Part shown: piece after piece, positions 33,813-44,554 of the stretch
Layout: every line of letters starts with the position of its first letter
Numbering within the stretch: position 1 is the first letter of the stretch
NCBI GenBank assembly: GCA_004144345.1
Contig: SEEL01000007.1
Span: forward strand, 62,001-126,000
Source of the DNA: Hyphomicrobiales bacterium
GTDB taxonomy: Bacteria > Pseudomonadota > Alphaproteobacteria > Rhizobiales > Devosiaceae
Direction: 5' to 3'
Length of the DNA stretch: 64,000 nucleotides
Program-made: the position numbers and the translations under genes
The notes under the pieces: model-generated
Databases searched by the model: none
Told to the model about the DNA's origin: nothing
Seen by the model: the letters and a program-made list of their open reading frames with translations, nothing else

Positions 33813-35003
33813 ATGGGTAAGGAAAAGTTTTCGCGCAATAAGCCGCATTGCAACATCGGCACCATTGGTCACGTCGACCATGGCAAGACGTCGCTGACGG
33901 CCGCGATCACGAAGGTTCTCGCCGAAACCGGCGGTGCCACGTTCAGGGCCTATGACGCGATCGATAACGCGCCGGAAGAAAAGGCGCGCGGCATCACGAT
34001 CAACACCTCGCACGTTGAGTACGAGACGGCGAACCGTCACTACGCCCACGTCGACTGCCCGGGCCACGCCGACTATGTGAAGAACATGATCACCGGTGCC
34101 GCCCAGATGGACGGCGCGATCCTGGTCGTGTCGGCTGCCGACGGCCCGATGCCGCAGACCCGTGAGCACATCCTGCTCGCCCGTCAGGTTGGCGTGCCGG
34201 CGCTCGTCGTGTTCCTCAACAAGTGCGACATGGTCGACGATCCGGAGCTGCTCGAGCTCGTCGAACTCGAAGTCCGCGAACTGCTCTCGTCCTACGAATT
34301 CCCGGGCGACGACATTCCGGTCATCAAGGGCTCGGCCACCGAAGCTCTGAACGACGGCAACAAGGAGCTCGGCCATGACGCCGTGCTCAAGCTGATGGCC
34401 GCCGTTGACGAATACATCCCGCAGCCGGCCCGCCCGGTTGACCAGCCGTTCCTGATGCCGATCGAAGACGTGTTCTCGATCTCGGGTCGTGGCACCGTGG
34501 TCACCGGCCGTGTCGAACGCGGTATCGTCAAGGTTGGTGAGACCGTCGAGATCGTCGGTATCAAGGCGACCCAGTCGACCACCGTTACCGGCGTCGAAAT
34601 GTTCCGCAAGCTGCTCGATCAGGGCCAGGCTGGCGACAACATCGGTGCGCTGATCCGCGGTATCGAACGTACGCAGGTCGAGCGTGGTCAGGTTCTGTGC
34701 AAGCCGGGTTCGGTTACGCCGCACACCGACTTCGTCGCCGAGGCCTACATCCTCACCAAGGAAGAGGGTGGCCGTCACACGCCGTTCTTTGCCAACTATC
34801 GTCCGCAGTTCTACTTCCGCACCACCGACGTGACCGGCATCGTGACGCTGCCGGAAGGCACCGAGATGGTCATGCCGGGCGACAACGTGAACATCACTGT
34901 CGCGCTGATCGTGCCGATCGCCATGGAAGAGAAGCTCCGCTTCGCTATCCGTGAGGGTGGCCGTACGGTGGGTTCGGGCGTCGTCGCCAAGATCCTGAAG
35001 TAA
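33813..35003 (+). CDS. tuf: Elongation factor Tu
   Basis: A 396-residue EF-Tu with GHVDHGKT (residues 19-26), [12 protein letters not shown] and NKCDMVDD. It delivers aminoacyl-tRNA to the ribosome. It closes the str operon, with a strong hairpin downstream. It is the only tuf in this window: the second copy that many relatives carry between tRNA-Gly or tRNA-Trp and secE is absent. Confidence 0.99.
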   Translation: MGKEKFSRNKPHCNIGTIGHVDHGKTSLTAAITKVLAETGGATFRAYDAIDNAPEEKARGITINTSHVEYETANRHYAHVDCPGHADYVKNMITGAAQMDGAILVVSAADGPMPQTREHILLARQVGVPALVVFLNKCDMVDDPELLELVELEVRELLSSYEFPGDDIPVIKGSATEALNDGNKELGHDAVLKLMAAVDEYIPQPARPVDQPFLMPIEDVFSISGRGTVVTGRVERGIVKVGETVEIVGIKATQSTTVTGVEMFRKLLDQGQAGDNIGALIRGIERTQVERGQVLCKPGSVTPHTDFVAEAYILTKEEGGRHTPFFANYRPQFYFRTTDVTGIVTLPEGTEMVMPGDNVNITVALIVPIAMEEKLRFAIREGGRTVGSGVVAKILK

Positions 35004-35018
35004 GGACTCTAGCCTTCG

Positions 35019-35053
35019 CGCGGCGCGCGGTTTCGCGTGCGCCGCGTTTCAAT
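35019..35053 (+). terminator. Terminator-like hairpin between tuf and rpsJ
   Basis: An 11-base GC-only stem with one G-T pair (35019-35029 with 35036-35046) is followed by TTTCAATTT. It would separate str from S10 transcription or attenuate between them. Confidence 0.7.
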
Positions 35054-35070
35054 TTGGTTGGGAAAGCAAG

Positions 35071-35379
35071 ATGAACGGTCAGAACATTCGCATCCGCCTA
35101 AAGGCGTTTGACCACCGCGTGCTCGATACGTCGACGCGTGAGATCGTCAACACCGCCAAGCGGACCGGCGCGCAGGTCCGCGGACCGATCCCGCTGCCGA
35201 CGCGGATTGAGAAATTCACGGTCAACCGTTCGCCGCACATCGATAAGAAGTCGCGCGAACAGTTCGAAATCCGCACCCACAAGCGCCTGCTGGACATCGT
35301 CGATCCGACGCCGCAGACCGTGGATGCCCTGATGAAGCTCGATCTCGCCGCCGGCGTCGACGTCGAAATCAAGCTCTAA
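35071..35379 (+). CDS. rpsJ: 30S ribosomal protein S10
   Basis: A 102-residue S10 ([40 protein letters not shown]). It is part of the 30S head and, as NusE, partners NusB in antitermination. First gene of the S10 operon; separated from rplC by an 81-base structured gap. Confidence 0.98.
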   Translation: MNGQNIRIRLKAFDHRVLDTSTREIVNTAKRTGAQVRGPIPLPTRIEKFTVNRSPHIDKKSREQFEIRTHKRLLDIVDPTPQTVDALMKLDLAAGVDVEIKL

Positions 35380-35391
35380 AGAAAGTTCGCG

Positions 35392-35436
35392 CTGACCATC
35401 TATCGGGTCCTCTTGACAGTTCAATGACCCGGTCAG
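35392..35436 (+). promoter_or_regulatory. Nested hairpin before rplC, candidate autoregulatory leader
   Basis: CTGACC (35392-35397) pairs with GGTCAG (35431-35436). GGGTC (35405-35409) pairs with GACCC (35426-35430), and TTGA (35413-35416) pairs with TCAA (35421-35424). Together they make one long hairpin with a seven-base bulge, ending 24 bases before the rplC start. S10-operon control by L4 is known in other bacteria but acts upstream of rpsJ. Here only the structure is seen; the ligand is inferred. Confidence 0.5.
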
Positions 35437-35460
35437 TCGCCAAGGAGAAAAGGTAATAAG

Positions 35461-36174
35461 ATGCGTTCGGGTTTGATCGCACAGAAGCTGGGTATGACCC
35501 GCATTTTCAAGGAGGACGGAACTCACGTCCCCGTGACAGTGCTCGGCCTGCAGAATTGCCAGGTCGTCGGCCAGCGTACTGCTGACAAGGATGGTTACGT
35601 CGCGCTGCAGCTCGGCGCCGGCACCGTCAAGACGAAGAACATCACCAAGGCAGATCGCGGCCAGTTCGCCGTCGCCAAGGTCGAGCCCAAGCGGCAGATC
35701 ACTGAGTTCCGCGTCGACGCCGAGAACCTCATCGAAGTGGGCGCCACGATGCAGGCCGACCATTTCGCCGAAGGCCAGCTGGTGGACGTCACCGGTACCT
35801 CGATCGGTAAGGGTTTCGCCGGCGGCATGAAGCGCTGGAACTTCGCCGGTCTGCGTGCCACGCACGGTGTGTCCGTCTCTCACCGCTCGCACGGTTCGAC
35901 CGGTCAGCGCCAGGACCCGGGCAAGGTGTTCAAGGGCAAGAAGATGGCCGGCCATATGGGCGACCGTCGTGTCACCACGCAGAACCTCAAGGTCGTCAAG
36001 ACCGACGTCGCTCGCGGCCTGATCATGGTCGAGGGTGCGGTTCCGGGCGCCAAGGGCGGCTGGATCCAGATCCGCGACGCCGTCAAGAAGCCGGCCCCCA
36101 AGGGCGTTGCCCTGCCGGGTTCGTTCAAGCCCGCCGCGGCTCAGGCTGAAACTACCGCCGGGGAGAGCAAGTAA
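35461..36174 (+). CDS. rplC: 50S ribosomal protein L3
   Basis: A 237-residue L3 ([20 protein letters not shown]; the central loop [20 protein letters not shown], then [20 protein letters not shown]). It binds near the peptidyl-transferase centre and starts 50S assembly. It has a long alanine-rich C-terminal tail. Its TAA overlaps the rplD ATG by one base. Confidence 0.98.
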   Translation: MRSGLIAQKLGMTRIFKEDGTHVPVTVLGLQNCQVVGQRTADKDGYVALQLGAGTVKTKNITKADRGQFAVAKVEPKRQITEFRVDAENLIEVGATMQADHFAEGQLVDVTGTSIGKGFAGGMKRWNFAGLRATHGVSVSHRSHGSTGQRQDPGKVFKGKKMAGHMGDRRVTTQNLKVVKTDVARGLIMVEGAVPGAKGGWIQIRDAVKKPAPKGVALPGSFKPAAAQAETTAGESK

Positions 36175-36794
36175 TGGACATTCAGGTCACATCCCTCGAC
36201 GGCAAGGAAGCCGGTTCGGTCACGCTCAACGACGAGATCTTCGGTCTCGAGCCCCGTACCGACATTCTGCACCGCATGGTGCGCTACCAGGGCCTCAAGG
36301 CCATGGCCGGCACCCATGACGTCAAGAACCGCGCCGAGATCTCGCTGACCGGCAAGAAGTGGGGCCGCCAGAAGGGTGGCGGTTCTGCCCGTCACGGTTC
36401 GCGCCGTGCGCCGCAGTTCCGTACCGGTGGTCGCGCTTTCGGTCCGACCCCGCGTAGCCACGCGATCGATCTTCCCAAGAAGGTCCGCGCTCTGGCGCTC
36501 AAGCATGCCCTCTCGGCCAAGGCCAAGGCGGGTGAGCTGTCGATCGTCGATACGCTGGCGGTCAAGGAAGCCAAGACGGCCGCTCTGCGCGCCACCTTCG
36601 GCAAGCTGGAATGGTCGAACGCGCTGATCATCGATGGCGCGGCGCTGGATCAGAACTTCGCTCTGGCCGCTCGCAACATCCCGCACATCGACGTGCTGCC
36701 CATCCAGGGCATCAACGTTGCTGACATTCTGCGTCGCAACCGCCTGGTTTTGACCAAGGCCGCTGTGGAAGCGCTGGAGGCGCGGTTCGCATGA
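36174..36794 (+). CDS. rplD: 50S ribosomal protein L4
   Basis: A 206-residue L4 with the tunnel-lining extended loop rich in glycine and arginine ([20 protein letters not shown]). Start and stop overlap both neighbours (one base with rplC, four with rplW), which indicates translational coupling. It is a likely autoregulator of the S10 operon, by analogy. Confidence 0.98.
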   Translation: MDIQVTSLDGKEAGSVTLNDEIFGLEPRTDILHRMVRYQGLKAMAGTHDVKNRAEISLTGKKWGRQKGGGSARHGSRRAPQFRTGGRAFGPTPRSHAIDLPKKVRALALKHALSAKAKAGELSIVDTLAVKEAKTAALRATFGKLEWSNALIIDGAALDQNFALAARNIPHIDVLPIQGINVADILRRNRLVLTKAAVEALEARFA

Positions 36795-37084
36795 GCAAGT
36801 TCACCAACTACGACATCATCCGCTCGCCGGTGGTGACCGAAAAGTCGACGCTCGCGTCCGAACACGGCCAGGTCGTTTTCGACGTCGCGATCGACGCGAC
36901 CAAGCCGCAGATCAAGGAAGCCGTCGAAGGCCTCTTCTCGGTCAAGGTGAAGGCGGTCAACACCCTCGTCCGCAAGGGCAAGGTGAAGCGCTTCCGCAAC
37001 GTCAAGGGCGTGCGGAACGACGTTAAGAAGGCAATCGTAACCCTCGTCGACGGCCAGTCGATCGACATCTCAACTGGCGTCTAA
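36791..37084 (+). CDS. rplW: 50S ribosomal protein L23
   Basis: A 97-residue L23 ([20 protein letters not shown]). It sits at the exit of the peptide tunnel, where signal recognition particle and trigger factor dock. Its start overlaps the rplD stop as ATGA. rplB follows after 14 bases. Confidence 0.98.
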   Translation: MSKFTNYDIIRSPVVTEKSTLASEHGQVVFDVAIDATKPQIKEAVEGLFSVKVKAVNTLVRKGKVKRFRNVKGVRNDVKKAIVTLVDGQSIDISTGV

Positions 37085-37098
37085 GGGGAGAGAGCACC

Positions 37099-37938
37099 AT
37101 GGGTCTGATTACTTACAATCCAACCTCTCCCGGCCGCCGCGGGCTCATCACGACCGATCGGTCGGAGCTGTACAAGGGCAAGCCGGTAAAGACGCTGACC
37201 GAAGGCCTGTCCAAAAAGGGCGGCCGTAACAACACCGGTCGCATCACCGCGTTCCATCGCGGCGGTGGTCACAAGCGTTCGTATCGTCTGGTCGACTTCA
37301 AGCGCGTCAAGTTCGACGCCGTCGGCACCGTCGAGCGGCTGGAATACGATCCCAACCGTACGGCCTGGATCGCTCTCGTGAACTACGAGGACGGCGAGCA
37401 GGCTTACATCGTGGCGCCCCAGCGTCTGACCGCCGGCGACAAGGTCATCTCGTCGATGAACACCGTCGACGTGAAGCCGGGCAATGCCATGCCGCTCGAG
37501 CGCATGCCGGTCGGCACGATCGTCCACAACGTCGAGATGAAGCCCCGCAAGGGCGGTCAGATCGCTCGTTCGGCCGGTGCCTACGCGCAGTATGTCGGCC
37601 GCGACGCCGGTTGGGCGATCCTTCGCCTGAACTCGGGTGAGCAGCGCAAGGTCCACGGTTCGTGCCTCGCCACTGTCGGCGCGGTGTCCAACCAGGATCA
37701 CTCGAATACGTCGATCGGTAAGGCCGGTCGCAACCGCTGGCTCGGCCGCAAGCCGGTCAACCGCGGTGTGACCATGAACCCGGTCGATCACCCGCATGGT
37801 GGTGGTGAAGGCCGTACCTCCGGTGGCCGTCACCCGGTGACGCCGTGGGGCAAGCCGACCAAGGGCAAGAAGACACGCAGCAATAAGGCGACGGACAAGT
37901 TCATCGTTCGCAGCCGTCATCTGAAGAAGGGCCGCTAA
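37099..37938 (+). CDS. rplB: 50S ribosomal protein L2
   Basis: A 279-residue L2 ([20 protein letters not shown]; the C-terminal [20 protein letters not shown] motif with the histidine needed for peptidyl transfer function). Normal length. Three bases separate it from rpsS. Confidence 0.98.
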   Translation: MGLITYNPTSPGRRGLITTDRSELYKGKPVKTLTEGLSKKGGRNNTGRITAFHRGGGHKRSYRLVDFKRVKFDAVGTVERLEYDPNRTAWIALVNYEDGEQAYIVAPQRLTAGDKVISSMNTVDVKPGNAMPLERMPVGTIVHNVEMKPRKGGQIARSAGAYAQYVGRDAGWAILRLNSGEQRKVHGSCLATVGAVSNQDHSNTSIGKAGRNRWLGRKPVNRGVTMNPVDHPHGGGEGRTSGGRHPVTPWGKPTKGKKTRSNKATDKFIVRSRHLKKGR

Positions 37939-37941
37939 GCC

Positions 37942-38220
37942 ATGACTCGTTCTCTCTGGAAGGGTCCGTTCGTTGACGGCTACCTGCTCAAGAAGGCCGA
38001 CAAGGTTCGCGAAGGCGGCCGCAACGAAGTGATCAAGATGTGGAGCCGTCGTTCCACCATCCTGCCGCAGTTCGTTGGTCTCACCTTCGGTGTCCACAAC
38101 GGCCACAAGCATATCCCGGTCGCCGTCTCGGAAGAGATGATCGGCCACAAGTTTGGCGAGTTCGCACCGACCCGTACCTACTACGGTCACTCGGCCGACA
38201 AGAAGGCCAAGAGGAAGTAA
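37942..38220 (+). CDS. rpsS: 30S ribosomal protein S19
   Basis: A 92-residue S19 ([37 protein letters not shown]). It forms the 30S head with S13. One base separates its stop from the rplV start. Confidence 0.98.
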   Translation: MTRSLWKGPFVDGYLLKKADKVREGGRNEVIKMWSRRSTILPQFVGLTFGVHNGHKHIPVAVSEEMIGHKFGEFAPTRTYYGHSADKKAKRK

Positions 38221-38221
38221 G

Positions 38222-38602
38222 ATGAGCAAGCCGAAGACCAAGCGCGCGCTCAAGGACAACGAAGCCAAGGCGGTTCTCCGCATGCTTCGCGGCTCGGGCC
38301 AGAAACTGAATCTAGTCGCTGCGATGATCCGCGGCAAGAAGGTCGAGAAGGCCCTGGCCGAGCTCACCTTCTCGTCCAAGCGCATCGCCGGCCCGGTCAA
38401 GAAGACGCTCGAGAGCGCCATCGCCAACGCCGAGAACAACCACGGCCTCGAGCCCGACAACCTCGTCGTTGCCGAAGCCTATGTCGGCGACAGCCTGGTC
38501 ATGAAGCGCTTCATGGCGCGCGGCCGCGGCAAGTCGGCTCGCGTCGAGAAGCCCTTTTCGAACCTCACGATCGTGGTTCGCCAAGTTGAGGAGACCGCAT
38601 AA
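38222..38602 (+). CDS. rplV: 50S ribosomal protein L22
   Basis: A 126-residue L22 ([20 protein letters not shown]; the C-terminal hairpin with [20 protein letters not shown] that lines the exit tunnel). The ATG at 38222 is chosen because upstream codons overlap rpsS. Its TAA shares a base with the rpsC ATG. Confidence 0.97.
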   Translation: MSKPKTKRALKDNEAKAVLRMLRGSGQKLNLVAAMIRGKKVEKALAELTFSSKRIAGPVKKTLESAIANAENNHGLEPDNLVVAEAYVGDSLVMKRFMARGRGKSARVEKPFSNLTIVVRQVEETA

Positions 38603-39369
38603 TGGGTCAGAAGATCAACCCGATCGGTCTGCGCCTCGGCATCAACCGCACCTGGGATTCGCGCTGGTTCGCGAACAAGGGTGAGTACGGCTCGCTGCTC
38701 CAGGAAGACCTGAAGATCCGCGAAACGCTGATGGAAGACCTGAAGCAGGCCGCGGTCTCCAAGATCGTCATCGAACGTCCGCACCGTAAGTGCCGCGTGT
38801 CGATCCACACTGCCCGTCCGGGCATCGTGATCGGCAAGAAGGGCGCTGACATCGACAAGATCCGCGCCAAGGTGAAGTCGTTCACCGACAGCGAAGTGCA
38901 CATCAACATCGTTGAAGTGCGCAAGCCGGAAACCGATGCGACCCTCGTGGCCCAGGGCATTGCCCAGCAGCTCGAGCGCCGCGTGGCGTTCCGCCGTGCC
39001 ATGAAGCGCGCCGTGCAGACGGCGATCCGCATGGGCGCCGGTGGTATCCGCGTCAACGTTGGTGGCCGCCTCGGTGGTGCCGACATCGCTCGTACCGAAT
39101 GGTACCGTGAAGGCCGTGTGCCGCTGCATACGCTGCGCGCCGACATCGACTACGGCGTTGCCGAAGCCAAGACGACCTACGGCATCATCGGCATCAAGGT
39201 TTGGGTCTTCAAGGGCGAAGTCCTTGAGCATGATCCGTCGGCCCATGAGCGTCGCGCCACTGAAGGTGGCGGTGACGGGCAGGGTGCCCCGCGCCGCGAA
39301 CGCGACGACAGCGACCGCCCGCGCGGCCGCCGTGGCGATCGTGACCGCGACGGCGCTTCGGCGAACTGA
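38602..39369 (+). CDS. rpsC: 30S ribosomal protein S3
   Basis: A 255-residue S3 with a type II KH domain ([19 protein letters not shown]) and the C-terminal [20 protein letters not shown] segment. The last 35 residues form an arginine- and aspartate-rich tail (about 220-255), longer than in E. coli and typical of alphaproteobacteria. It lines the mRNA entry channel. Confidence 0.98.
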   Translation: MGQKINPIGLRLGINRTWDSRWFANKGEYGSLLQEDLKIRETLMEDLKQAAVSKIVIERPHRKCRVSIHTARPGIVIGKKGADIDKIRAKVKSFTDSEVHINIVEVRKPETDATLVAQGIAQQLERRVAFRRAMKRAVQTAIRMGAGGIRVNVGGRLGGADIARTEWYREGRVPLHTLRADIDYGVAEAKTTYGIIGIKVWVFKGEVLEHDPSAHERRATEGGGDGQGAPRRERDDSDRPRGRRGDRDRDGASAN

Positions 39370-39384
39370 GAAGGCATCGGATAA

Positions 39385-39798
39385 ATGCTGCAACCGAAGA
39401 AGACTAAATTCCGCAAGGCGCACAAGGGCCGCATCCATGGCAATGCCAAGGGCGGCGCGGAGCTGGCATTCGGCCAGTTCGGCCTCAAGTCGCAGGAACC
39501 CGAGCGCGTTACCGCTCGCCAGATCGAAGCGGCCCGCCGCGCGATCACCCGCGAAATGAAGCGCGCCGGCCGCGTCTGGATCCGCGTGTTCCCCGACCTT
39601 CCGGTTTCGAAGAAGCCGGTCGAAGTCCGTATGGGTAAGGGCAAGGGTTCGGTGGAATACTGGGCGGCGCGCGTCAAGCCGGGCCGTATCCTGTTCGAGA
39701 TCGACGGCGTCCCCGAGGACGTCGCCAAGGAAGCCCTGCGCCTCGGCGCCATGAAGCTTCCGATCATCACGCGGGTTGTCACCCGCATTCCGGACTAA
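39385..39798 (+). CDS. rplP: 50S ribosomal protein L16
   Basis: A 137-residue L16 ([40 protein letters not shown]). It positions A-site tRNA near the peptidyl-transferase centre. Standard length, 15 bases after rpsC. Confidence 0.98.
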   Translation: MLQPKKTKFRKAHKGRIHGNAKGGAELAFGQFGLKSQEPERVTARQIEAARRAITREMKRAGRVWIRVFPDLPVSKKPVEVRMGKGKGSVEYWAARVKPGRILFEIDGVPEDVAKEALRLGAMKLPIITRVVTRIPD

Positions 39799-39810
39799 GG
39801 ACGAGAAAAG

Positions 39811-40005
39811 ATGGCGAACTCTGATCTCCGGGCCAAGACGCCCGACGAACTGAAGGACCAGCTCCTCGGCCTCAAGAAGGAGCAGTTCAATTTGCGCTTC
39901 CAGCGCGCCACGCAGCAGCTCGAAAAGCCTGCGCGCGTCAAGGAAGTGCGTCGCGAGATCGCCCGGATCAAGACGATCCTGGGCGAGAAGACCGCGGCTA
40001 AGTAA
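39811..40005 (+). CDS. rpmC: 50S ribosomal protein L29
   Basis: A 64-residue two-helix L29 ([39 protein letters not shown]). It lies at the tunnel exit beside L23. Normal for the family, between rplP and rpsQ. Confidence 0.97.
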   Translation: MANSDLRAKTPDELKDQLLGLKKEQFNLRFQRATQQLEKPARVKEVRREIARIKTILGEKTAAK

Positions 40006-40015
40006 GGAGAAACCG

Positions 40016-40249
40016 ATGCCCAAGCGCGTATTGCAGGGGACCGTGGTCTCCGACGTGAATGAAAAGACAGTGGTGGTGCGCGTTGACCGCGCCTTTACCC
40101 ACCCTGTGATGAAGAAGACGGTGCGTCGCTCGAAGAAGTACCACGCGCATGACGAGGCCAACTCGGCCAAGGTCGGCGATGTGGTGTGGATCGAAGAGAC
40201 CGCACCGATCTCCAAGAATAAGCGCTGGACCCTGGTCCAGGGCGCTTAA
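40016..40249 (+). CDS. rpsQ: 30S ribosomal protein S17
   Basis: A 77-residue S17 of OB fold ([39 protein letters not shown]). It binds the 5' domain of 16S rRNA early in assembly. It is the last gene of the S10 part; a 62-base gap precedes rplN. Confidence 0.98.
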   Translation: MPKRVLQGTVVSDVNEKTVVVRVDRAFTHPVMKKTVRRSKKYHAHDEANSAKVGDVVWIEETAPISKNKRWTLVQGA

Positions 40250-40311
40250 GAAGAAACAAGGTTTTGGTCCGCCGTGAGGCGCGACCGGTTTGAACGAGAA
40301 GGCATCAAGCC

Positions 40312-40680
40312 ATGATCCAGATGCAGTCCAATCTCGACGTTGCCGACAATAGCGGTGCGCGTCGTGTCATGTGCATCAAGGTGCTCGGCGGTTCGCACCG
40401 CAAGTACGCCTCGGTGGGCGATATCATCGTCGTGTCCGTCAAGGATGCGATCCCGCGCGGTCGCGTCAAGAAGGGCCAGGTCATGAAGGCCGTCGTGGTC
40501 CGGACCGCGTTCCCGGTTCGTCGTACCGATGGCACCGTCATCCGCTTCGACACCAACGCTGCCGTGCTGATCAACAATCAGTCCGAGCCGATCGGTACCC
40601 GTATCTTCGGGCCGGTGCCGCGCGAACTGCGCAGCAAGAACCACATGAAGATCATCTCGCTCGCGCCGGAGGTGTTGTAA
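40312..40680 (+). CDS. rplN: 50S ribosomal protein L14
   Basis: A 122-residue L14 ([33 protein letters not shown]). It contacts the 30S subunit across the interface. First gene of the spc part. Its TAA shares one base with the rplX ATG. Confidence 0.98.
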   Translation: MIQMQSNLDVADNSGARRVMCIKVLGGSHRKYASVGDIIVVSVKDAIPRGRVKKGQVMKAVVVRTAFPVRRTDGTVIRFDTNAAVLINNQSEPIGTRIFGPVPRELRSKNHMKIISLAPEVL

Positions 40681-40994
40681 TGTCCGCCAAGATCAAGAAG
40701 GGCGACAAGGTCGTCATCCTGACCGGTAAGGACAAGGGCAAGACGGGTAGCGTCACTGCCGTGTTCCCGACCGAGAGCCGCGCCACCGTGCAGGGCCTGA
40801 ACCTGGTGCGCCGCCACACGAAGCAGTCGGCTTCGCAGGACGCCGGCATCTTCACCAAGGAAGCGCCGATCCACCTCAGCAATCTGGCTGTGGCGGATGC
40901 CAAGGGCAAGCCGACCCGCGTCGGTTTCAAGATCAACGACGACGGCAAGAAAGTGCGCGTCGCCAAGACCACTGGAGATGTGATCGATGGCTGA
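40680..40994 (+). CDS. rplX: 50S ribosomal protein L24
   Basis: A 104-residue L24 with the KOW motif ([20 protein letters not shown]). An assembly initiator of the 50S subunit. The ATG at 40680 is overlapped by the rplN stop, and its 3' end overlaps rplE by eight bases, so translation is coupled on both sides. Confidence 0.98.
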   Translation: MSAKIKKGDKVVILTGKDKGKTGSVTAVFPTESRATVQGLNLVRRHTKQSASQDAGIFTKEAPIHLSNLAVADAKGKPTRVGFKINDDGKKVRVAKTTGDVIDG

Positions 40995-41544
40995 GATCGC
41001 GTACGTTCCGCGCCTTCGCACGCAGTATGAAGAGACGATCCGCCCGGAGCTGCTCAAGCAGTTCGGCTACAAGAACGTCATGCAGCTGCCCAAGCTCGAC
41101 AAGATCGTGCTGAACATGGGCGTCGGCGAAGCCGTGAGCGACACCAAGAAGGTGAAGTCCGCTGCTGCCGACCTCGAGAAGATCGCCGGCCAGAAGCCGG
41201 TCATCACTCATGCCCGCAACTCGATCGCCGGTTTCAAGGTCCGCGAGAACATGCCGCTGGGCGTGAAGGTCACCCTTCGCAAGCAGCGCATGTATGAATT
41301 CCTGGACCGCCTGGTGAACATCGCGCTGCCGCGCGTGCGTGACTTCCGTGGCCTGAACCCCAATTCGTTTGACGGCCGTGGCAACTACGCCATGGGCATC
41401 AAAGAGCACATCATCTTCCCGGAAATCTCCTACGACCAGATCGAACAGGTCTGGGGCATGGATATCGTGGTCTGCACCACGGCGCGGACTGATGACGAGG
41501 CCCGGGCGCTGCTCAAGGCCTTCAATTTCCCCTTCCGGCAGTAA
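40987..41544 (+). CDS. rplE: 50S ribosomal protein L5
   Basis: A 185-residue L5 ([38 protein letters not shown]). It binds 5S rRNA with L18. The start lies inside the end of rplX. Standard length. Confidence 0.98.
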   Translation: MAEIAYVPRLRTQYEETIRPELLKQFGYKNVMQLPKLDKIVLNMGVGEAVSDTKKVKSAAADLEKIAGQKPVITHARNSIAGFKVRENMPLGVKVTLRKQRMYEFLDRLVNIALPRVRDFRGLNPNSFDGRGNYAMGIKEHIIFPEISYDQIEQVWGMDIVVCTTARTDDEARALLKAFNFPFRQ

Positions 41545-41565
41545 GCGAAGGGCAGAGGACGAGAT

Positions 41566-41871
41566 ATGGCAAAGACCAGCTCAATCGAGAAGAACAACCG
41601 TCGCAAGAAGCTCGCGAAGCAGTTTTCTGCCAAGCGCGCCAAGCTGAAGGCGATCTCCAAGGACCAGAAGGTGTCCATGGAAGACCGTTTCAACGCCCAG
41701 CTCAAGCTGGCTGCGCTGCCGCGTAATTCTTCTCCGGGCCGTGTGCGCAACCGTTGTGAAGTTTCGGGTCGCCCGCGTGCCTATTACCGCAAGCTCAAGC
41801 TGAGCCGTATTGCCCTGCGCGAGCTGGGTAATTTCGGCCAGATCCCGGGCCTGGTAAAGTCGAGCTGGTAA
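41566..41871 (+). CDS. rpsN: 30S ribosomal protein S14 (zinc-free form)
   Basis: A 101-residue S14 of the long, zinc-independent type. The C-terminal region [20 protein letters not shown] has a single cysteine and lacks the CxxC pairs of the zinc form. It sits in the 30S head next to S3 and S10. Confidence 0.98.
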   Translation: MAKTSSIEKNNRRKKLAKQFSAKRAKLKAISKDQKVSMEDRFNAQLKLAALPRNSSPGRVRNRCEVSGRPRAYYRKLKLSRIALRELGNFGQIPGLVKSSW

Positions 41872-41883
41872 GGAGAGAACGAT

Positions 41884-42282
41884 ATGAGCCTTACTGATCC
41901 GATCGGCGATATGCTGACCCGCATCCGCAACGCGCAGATGCGCCGCCGCGACACCGTCGCGACCCCGGCCTCCACCATGCGCGGCCGCGTGCTCGACGTG
42001 CTGAAGTCGGAAGGCTTCATCCGCGGTTATTCCGAGCAGAAGTCGGACGCCGGCCACAACGAGTATGAGATCGAACTCAAGTACTCGGAAAATACCCCGG
42101 TCATCCGCACGATCGAGCGCGTTTCGCGTCCCGGCCGTCGCGTCTATGTCTCGGTCAAGAATATCCCCTCGGTCGCGAATGGCCTTGGCGTGTCGATCCT
42201 GTCGACCCCCAAGGGCGTGATGGCCGATCATGAAGCGAAGTCCCAGAATCTGGGTGGCGAGGTAGTCTGCCGAGTATTCTAA
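41884..42282 (+). CDS. rpsH: 30S ribosomal protein S8
   Basis: A 132-residue S8 ([21 protein letters not shown]-terminal [13 protein letters not shown] and GGEVVCRVF). It binds helix 21 of 16S rRNA and in E. coli represses the spc operon. Followed by a 53-base gap before rplF. Confidence 0.98.
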   Translation: MSLTDPIGDMLTRIRNAQMRRRDTVATPASTMRGRVLDVLKSEGFIRGYSEQKSDAGHNEYEIELKYSENTPVIRTIERVSRPGRRVYVSVKNIPSVANGLGVSILSTPKGVMADHEAKSQNLGGEVVCRVF

Positions 42283-42335
42283 GGATCCTCCTTGGAATGC
42301 TTCGGTTCAGATGATGACTCCGAAGGAAAACTAGA

Positions 42336-42869
42336 ATGTCCCGTACAGGCAAAAAGCCAATCCCGGCGGTCAGTGGCGTTACTGTCGCCATCAATCATCG
42401 CGTGGTCACCGCGAAGGGTCCGAAGGGCGAGCAGTCGCTCACCCTCATGGATATCGTCAACGCCAAGCAGACCGATCAGGGTATCGTGATCGAGCCGGCG
42501 AACGATTCCACGGAAGCTCGCGCCGCATGGGGCACCACCCGCGCGCTGATCGCCAACATGGTGGCCGGCGTGAAGGATGGCTTCGAGAAGAAGCTGCAGA
42601 TCCAGGGCGTCGGTTTCCGCGCCGCCATGCAGGGCAAGGATCTGAAGCTGTCGCTCGGTTTCAGCCATGAAGTCGTGTACGTGGCGCCCCCGGGCATCAC
42701 GCTTGCCGCGCCGACCGCGACCGAAATCACGGTTACGGGCGCTGACAAGCAGGCCGTCGGGCAGGCTGCGGCCAACATCCGCGCCTATCGCAAGCCGGAG
42801 CCCTACAAGGGCAAGGGCGTGCGGTATGTGGGCGAATACATCGCCCGCAAAGAAGGCAAGAAGAAGTAA
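42336..42869 (+). CDS. rplF: 50S ribosomal protein L6
   Basis: A 177-residue L6 made of two similar alpha-beta domains ([20 protein letters not shown]; the C-terminal [20 protein letters not shown] motif). It lies near the factor-binding site. Standard length. Confidence 0.98.
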   Translation: MSRTGKKPIPAVSGVTVAINHRVVTAKGPKGEQSLTLMDIVNAKQTDQGIVIEPANDSTEARAAWGTTRALIANMVAGVKDGFEKKLQIQGVGFRAAMQGKDLKLSLGFSHEVVYVAPPGITLAAPTATEITVTGADKQAVGQAAANIRAYRKPEPYKGKGVRYVGEYIARKEGKKK

Positions 42870-42883
42870 GGGAGCGCCAGCAA

Positions 42884-43240
42884 ATGCCCATCAGCCTCAA
42901 GGGTTCGGAACGGCGCAAGCAGCGCATCCGCAAGGCCATCAAGGCTCGCGCCTATGGTCGTCCGCGTCTGAGCGTTCATCGCTCGGGCAAGAACATCTAT
43001 GCCCAGATCATCGACGACGCCTCGGGTCGCACGCTCGCTGCCGCCTCGACGCTCGACAAGGATCTGAAGTCGTCGAACGGCGGCTCCACCGAGGGCGCGA
43101 TTGCCGTCGGCAAGCTCGTCGCCGAGCGGGCCAAGGCAGCGAACGTGTCGGAAGTTATCTTCGATCGCGGCAGCTATCTGTTCCATGGCCGAGTGAAGGC
43201 CCTGGCGGATGCCGCCCGCGAAGCTGGCCTCCAGTTCTGA
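42884..43240 (+). CDS. rplR: 50S ribosomal protein L18
   Basis: A 118-residue L18 ([40 protein letters not shown]). Forms the central protuberance with 5S rRNA and L5. Followed 19 bases later by rpsE. Confidence 0.97.
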   Translation: MPISLKGSERRKQRIRKAIKARAYGRPRLSVHRSGKNIYAQIIDDASGRTLAAASTLDKDLKSSNGGSTEGAIAVGKLVAERAKAANVSEVIFDRGSYLFHGRVKALADAAREAGLQF

Positions 43241-43259
43241 TCGCGCAAAGGAAAAGACA

Positions 43260-43790
43260 ATGAGAGACGTTCAAGAGCGCGAAAGCGAATTCATCGATCG
43301 CCTGGTCCACATCAATCGTGTGGCCAAGGTGGTCAAGGGCGGCAAGCGCTTCGGCTTTGCAGCGCTGGTCGTCGTCGGCGACCAGAAGGGCCGGGTCGGT
43401 TTCGGCCACGGCAAGGCGCGCGAAGTTCCCGAGGCCATCCGCAAGGCGACCGAGCAGGCCAAGCGCCAGCTCATCCGTGTCCCGCTGCGCGAAGCCCGCA
43501 CGCTCCATCATGACGTGACCGGCCGCCACGGCGCCGGCAAGGTCATCCTGCGCGCCGCCGTTCCCGGCACCGGCATCATCGCCGGCGGTCCGATGCGCGC
43601 TGTGTTCGAAACCCTCGGCATCAACGACATCGTTGCCAAGTCGCAGGGCACTTCGAACCCGTACAACATGGTTCGCGCCACGTTCGACGCCCTGAAGCAG
43701 GTCGATAGCCCGCGTTCGGTCGCCGCTCGTCGCGGTCTCAAGGTTTCCGATCTCCAGGCCCGTCGCGGCCAGGAATCGGTGGAGGCGTAA
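43260..43790 (+). CDS. rpsE: 30S ribosomal protein S5
   Basis: A 176-residue S5 starting [20 protein letters not shown], a little shorter at the N-terminus than many alphaproteobacterial S5 proteins. The core [20 protein letters not shown] and the [19 protein letters not shown] loop are intact. An upstream ATG at 43209 would overlap rplR and is not favoured. It helps decoding fidelity. Its stop abuts the rpmD start. Confidence 0.97.
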   Translation: MRDVQERESEFIDRLVHINRVAKVVKGGKRFGFAALVVVGDQKGRVGFGHGKAREVPEAIRKATEQAKRQLIRVPLREARTLHHDVTGRHGAGKVILRAAVPGTGIIAGGPMRAVFETLGINDIVAKSQGTSNPYNMVRATFDALKQVDSPRSVAARRGLKVSDLQARRGQESVEA

Positions 43791-43979
43791 ATGGCTGACA
43801 AGACCGTAACTCTCGAGCAGATCGGTTCCCCGATCCGCCGCCAGGCTGACCAGCGCGCGACGCTGATCGGTCTCGGCCTCAACAAGATGCGGAAGCAGTC
43901 GACGCTGAAGGACACTCCCGAAGTGCGCGGCATGATCTACAAGATCCGCCACCTCGTCCGCGTCGTCGGCGAAAAGTAA
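43791..43979 (+). CDS. rpmD: 50S ribosomal protein L30
   Basis: A 62-residue L30 ([27 protein letters not shown]). Starts directly after the rpsE stop. Small globular 50S protein; normal length. Confidence 0.97.
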   Translation: MADKTVTLEQIGSPIRRQADQRATLIGLGLNKMRKQSTLKDTPEVRGMIYKIRHLVRVVGEK

Positions 43980-43993
43980 GTTAGGATATCCAA

Positions 43994-44485
43994 ATGGCGC
44001 GTTTGAACGAACTCCGCGACAATCCCGGCTCCACCAAGAAGCGCGTGCGCGTCGGCCGTGGTATCGGCTCGGGCGTCGGTAAGACCGGCGGCCGTGGCGG
44101 CAAGGGCCAGAAGGGTCGCGCCGGCGTGGCCATCAACGGCTTCGAAGGCGGCCAGATGCCGCTCCACATGCGTATGCCCAAGCGCGGCTTCAACGTCCCG
44201 AACGTGAAGAGCTACGTCACGCTGCGCCTCGACCGCATCCAGGACTACATCAACAGCGGCAAGCTGGACCACAAGGGCGTCATCGACGCCGAAGCACTCG
44301 TCAAGGCCGGCGTCATCCGCCGCGAACTCGATGGCGTGCGTCTGGTGCTCGGCCACAAGGCATTTGAAGCCAAGAAGGTCACCTTCAAGGTGCATCACGC
44401 CAGCAAGGGTGTGATCGCGGCTATTGAAGAGCTGGGCGGCAAGGTTGATATGCCCAAGGCTGAAGAAACCAAGGCTGACGCCTGA
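43994..44485 (+). CDS. rplO: 50S ribosomal protein L15
   Basis: A 163-residue L15 with the glycine-rich N-terminal extension (RVRVGRGIGSGVGKTGGRGG) and GFEGGQMPLHMRMPKRGFN. It is a late-assembly 50S protein. Alanine- and lysine-rich C-terminal tail. A 69-base gap precedes secY. Confidence 0.98.
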   Translation: MARLNELRDNPGSTKKRVRVGRGIGSGVGKTGGRGGKGQKGRAGVAINGFEGGQMPLHMRMPKRGFNVPNVKSYVTLRLDRIQDYINSGKLDHKGVIDAEALVKAGVIRRELDGVRLVLGHKAFEAKKVTFKVHHASKGVIAAIEELGGKVDMPKAEETKADA

Positions 44486-44554
44486 TAGCGCCTAGCCCCA
44501 GGACAATGAAGCCGGCGATCCGCACGCGGATCGCTCCGGCGACAGGGAGCACAC

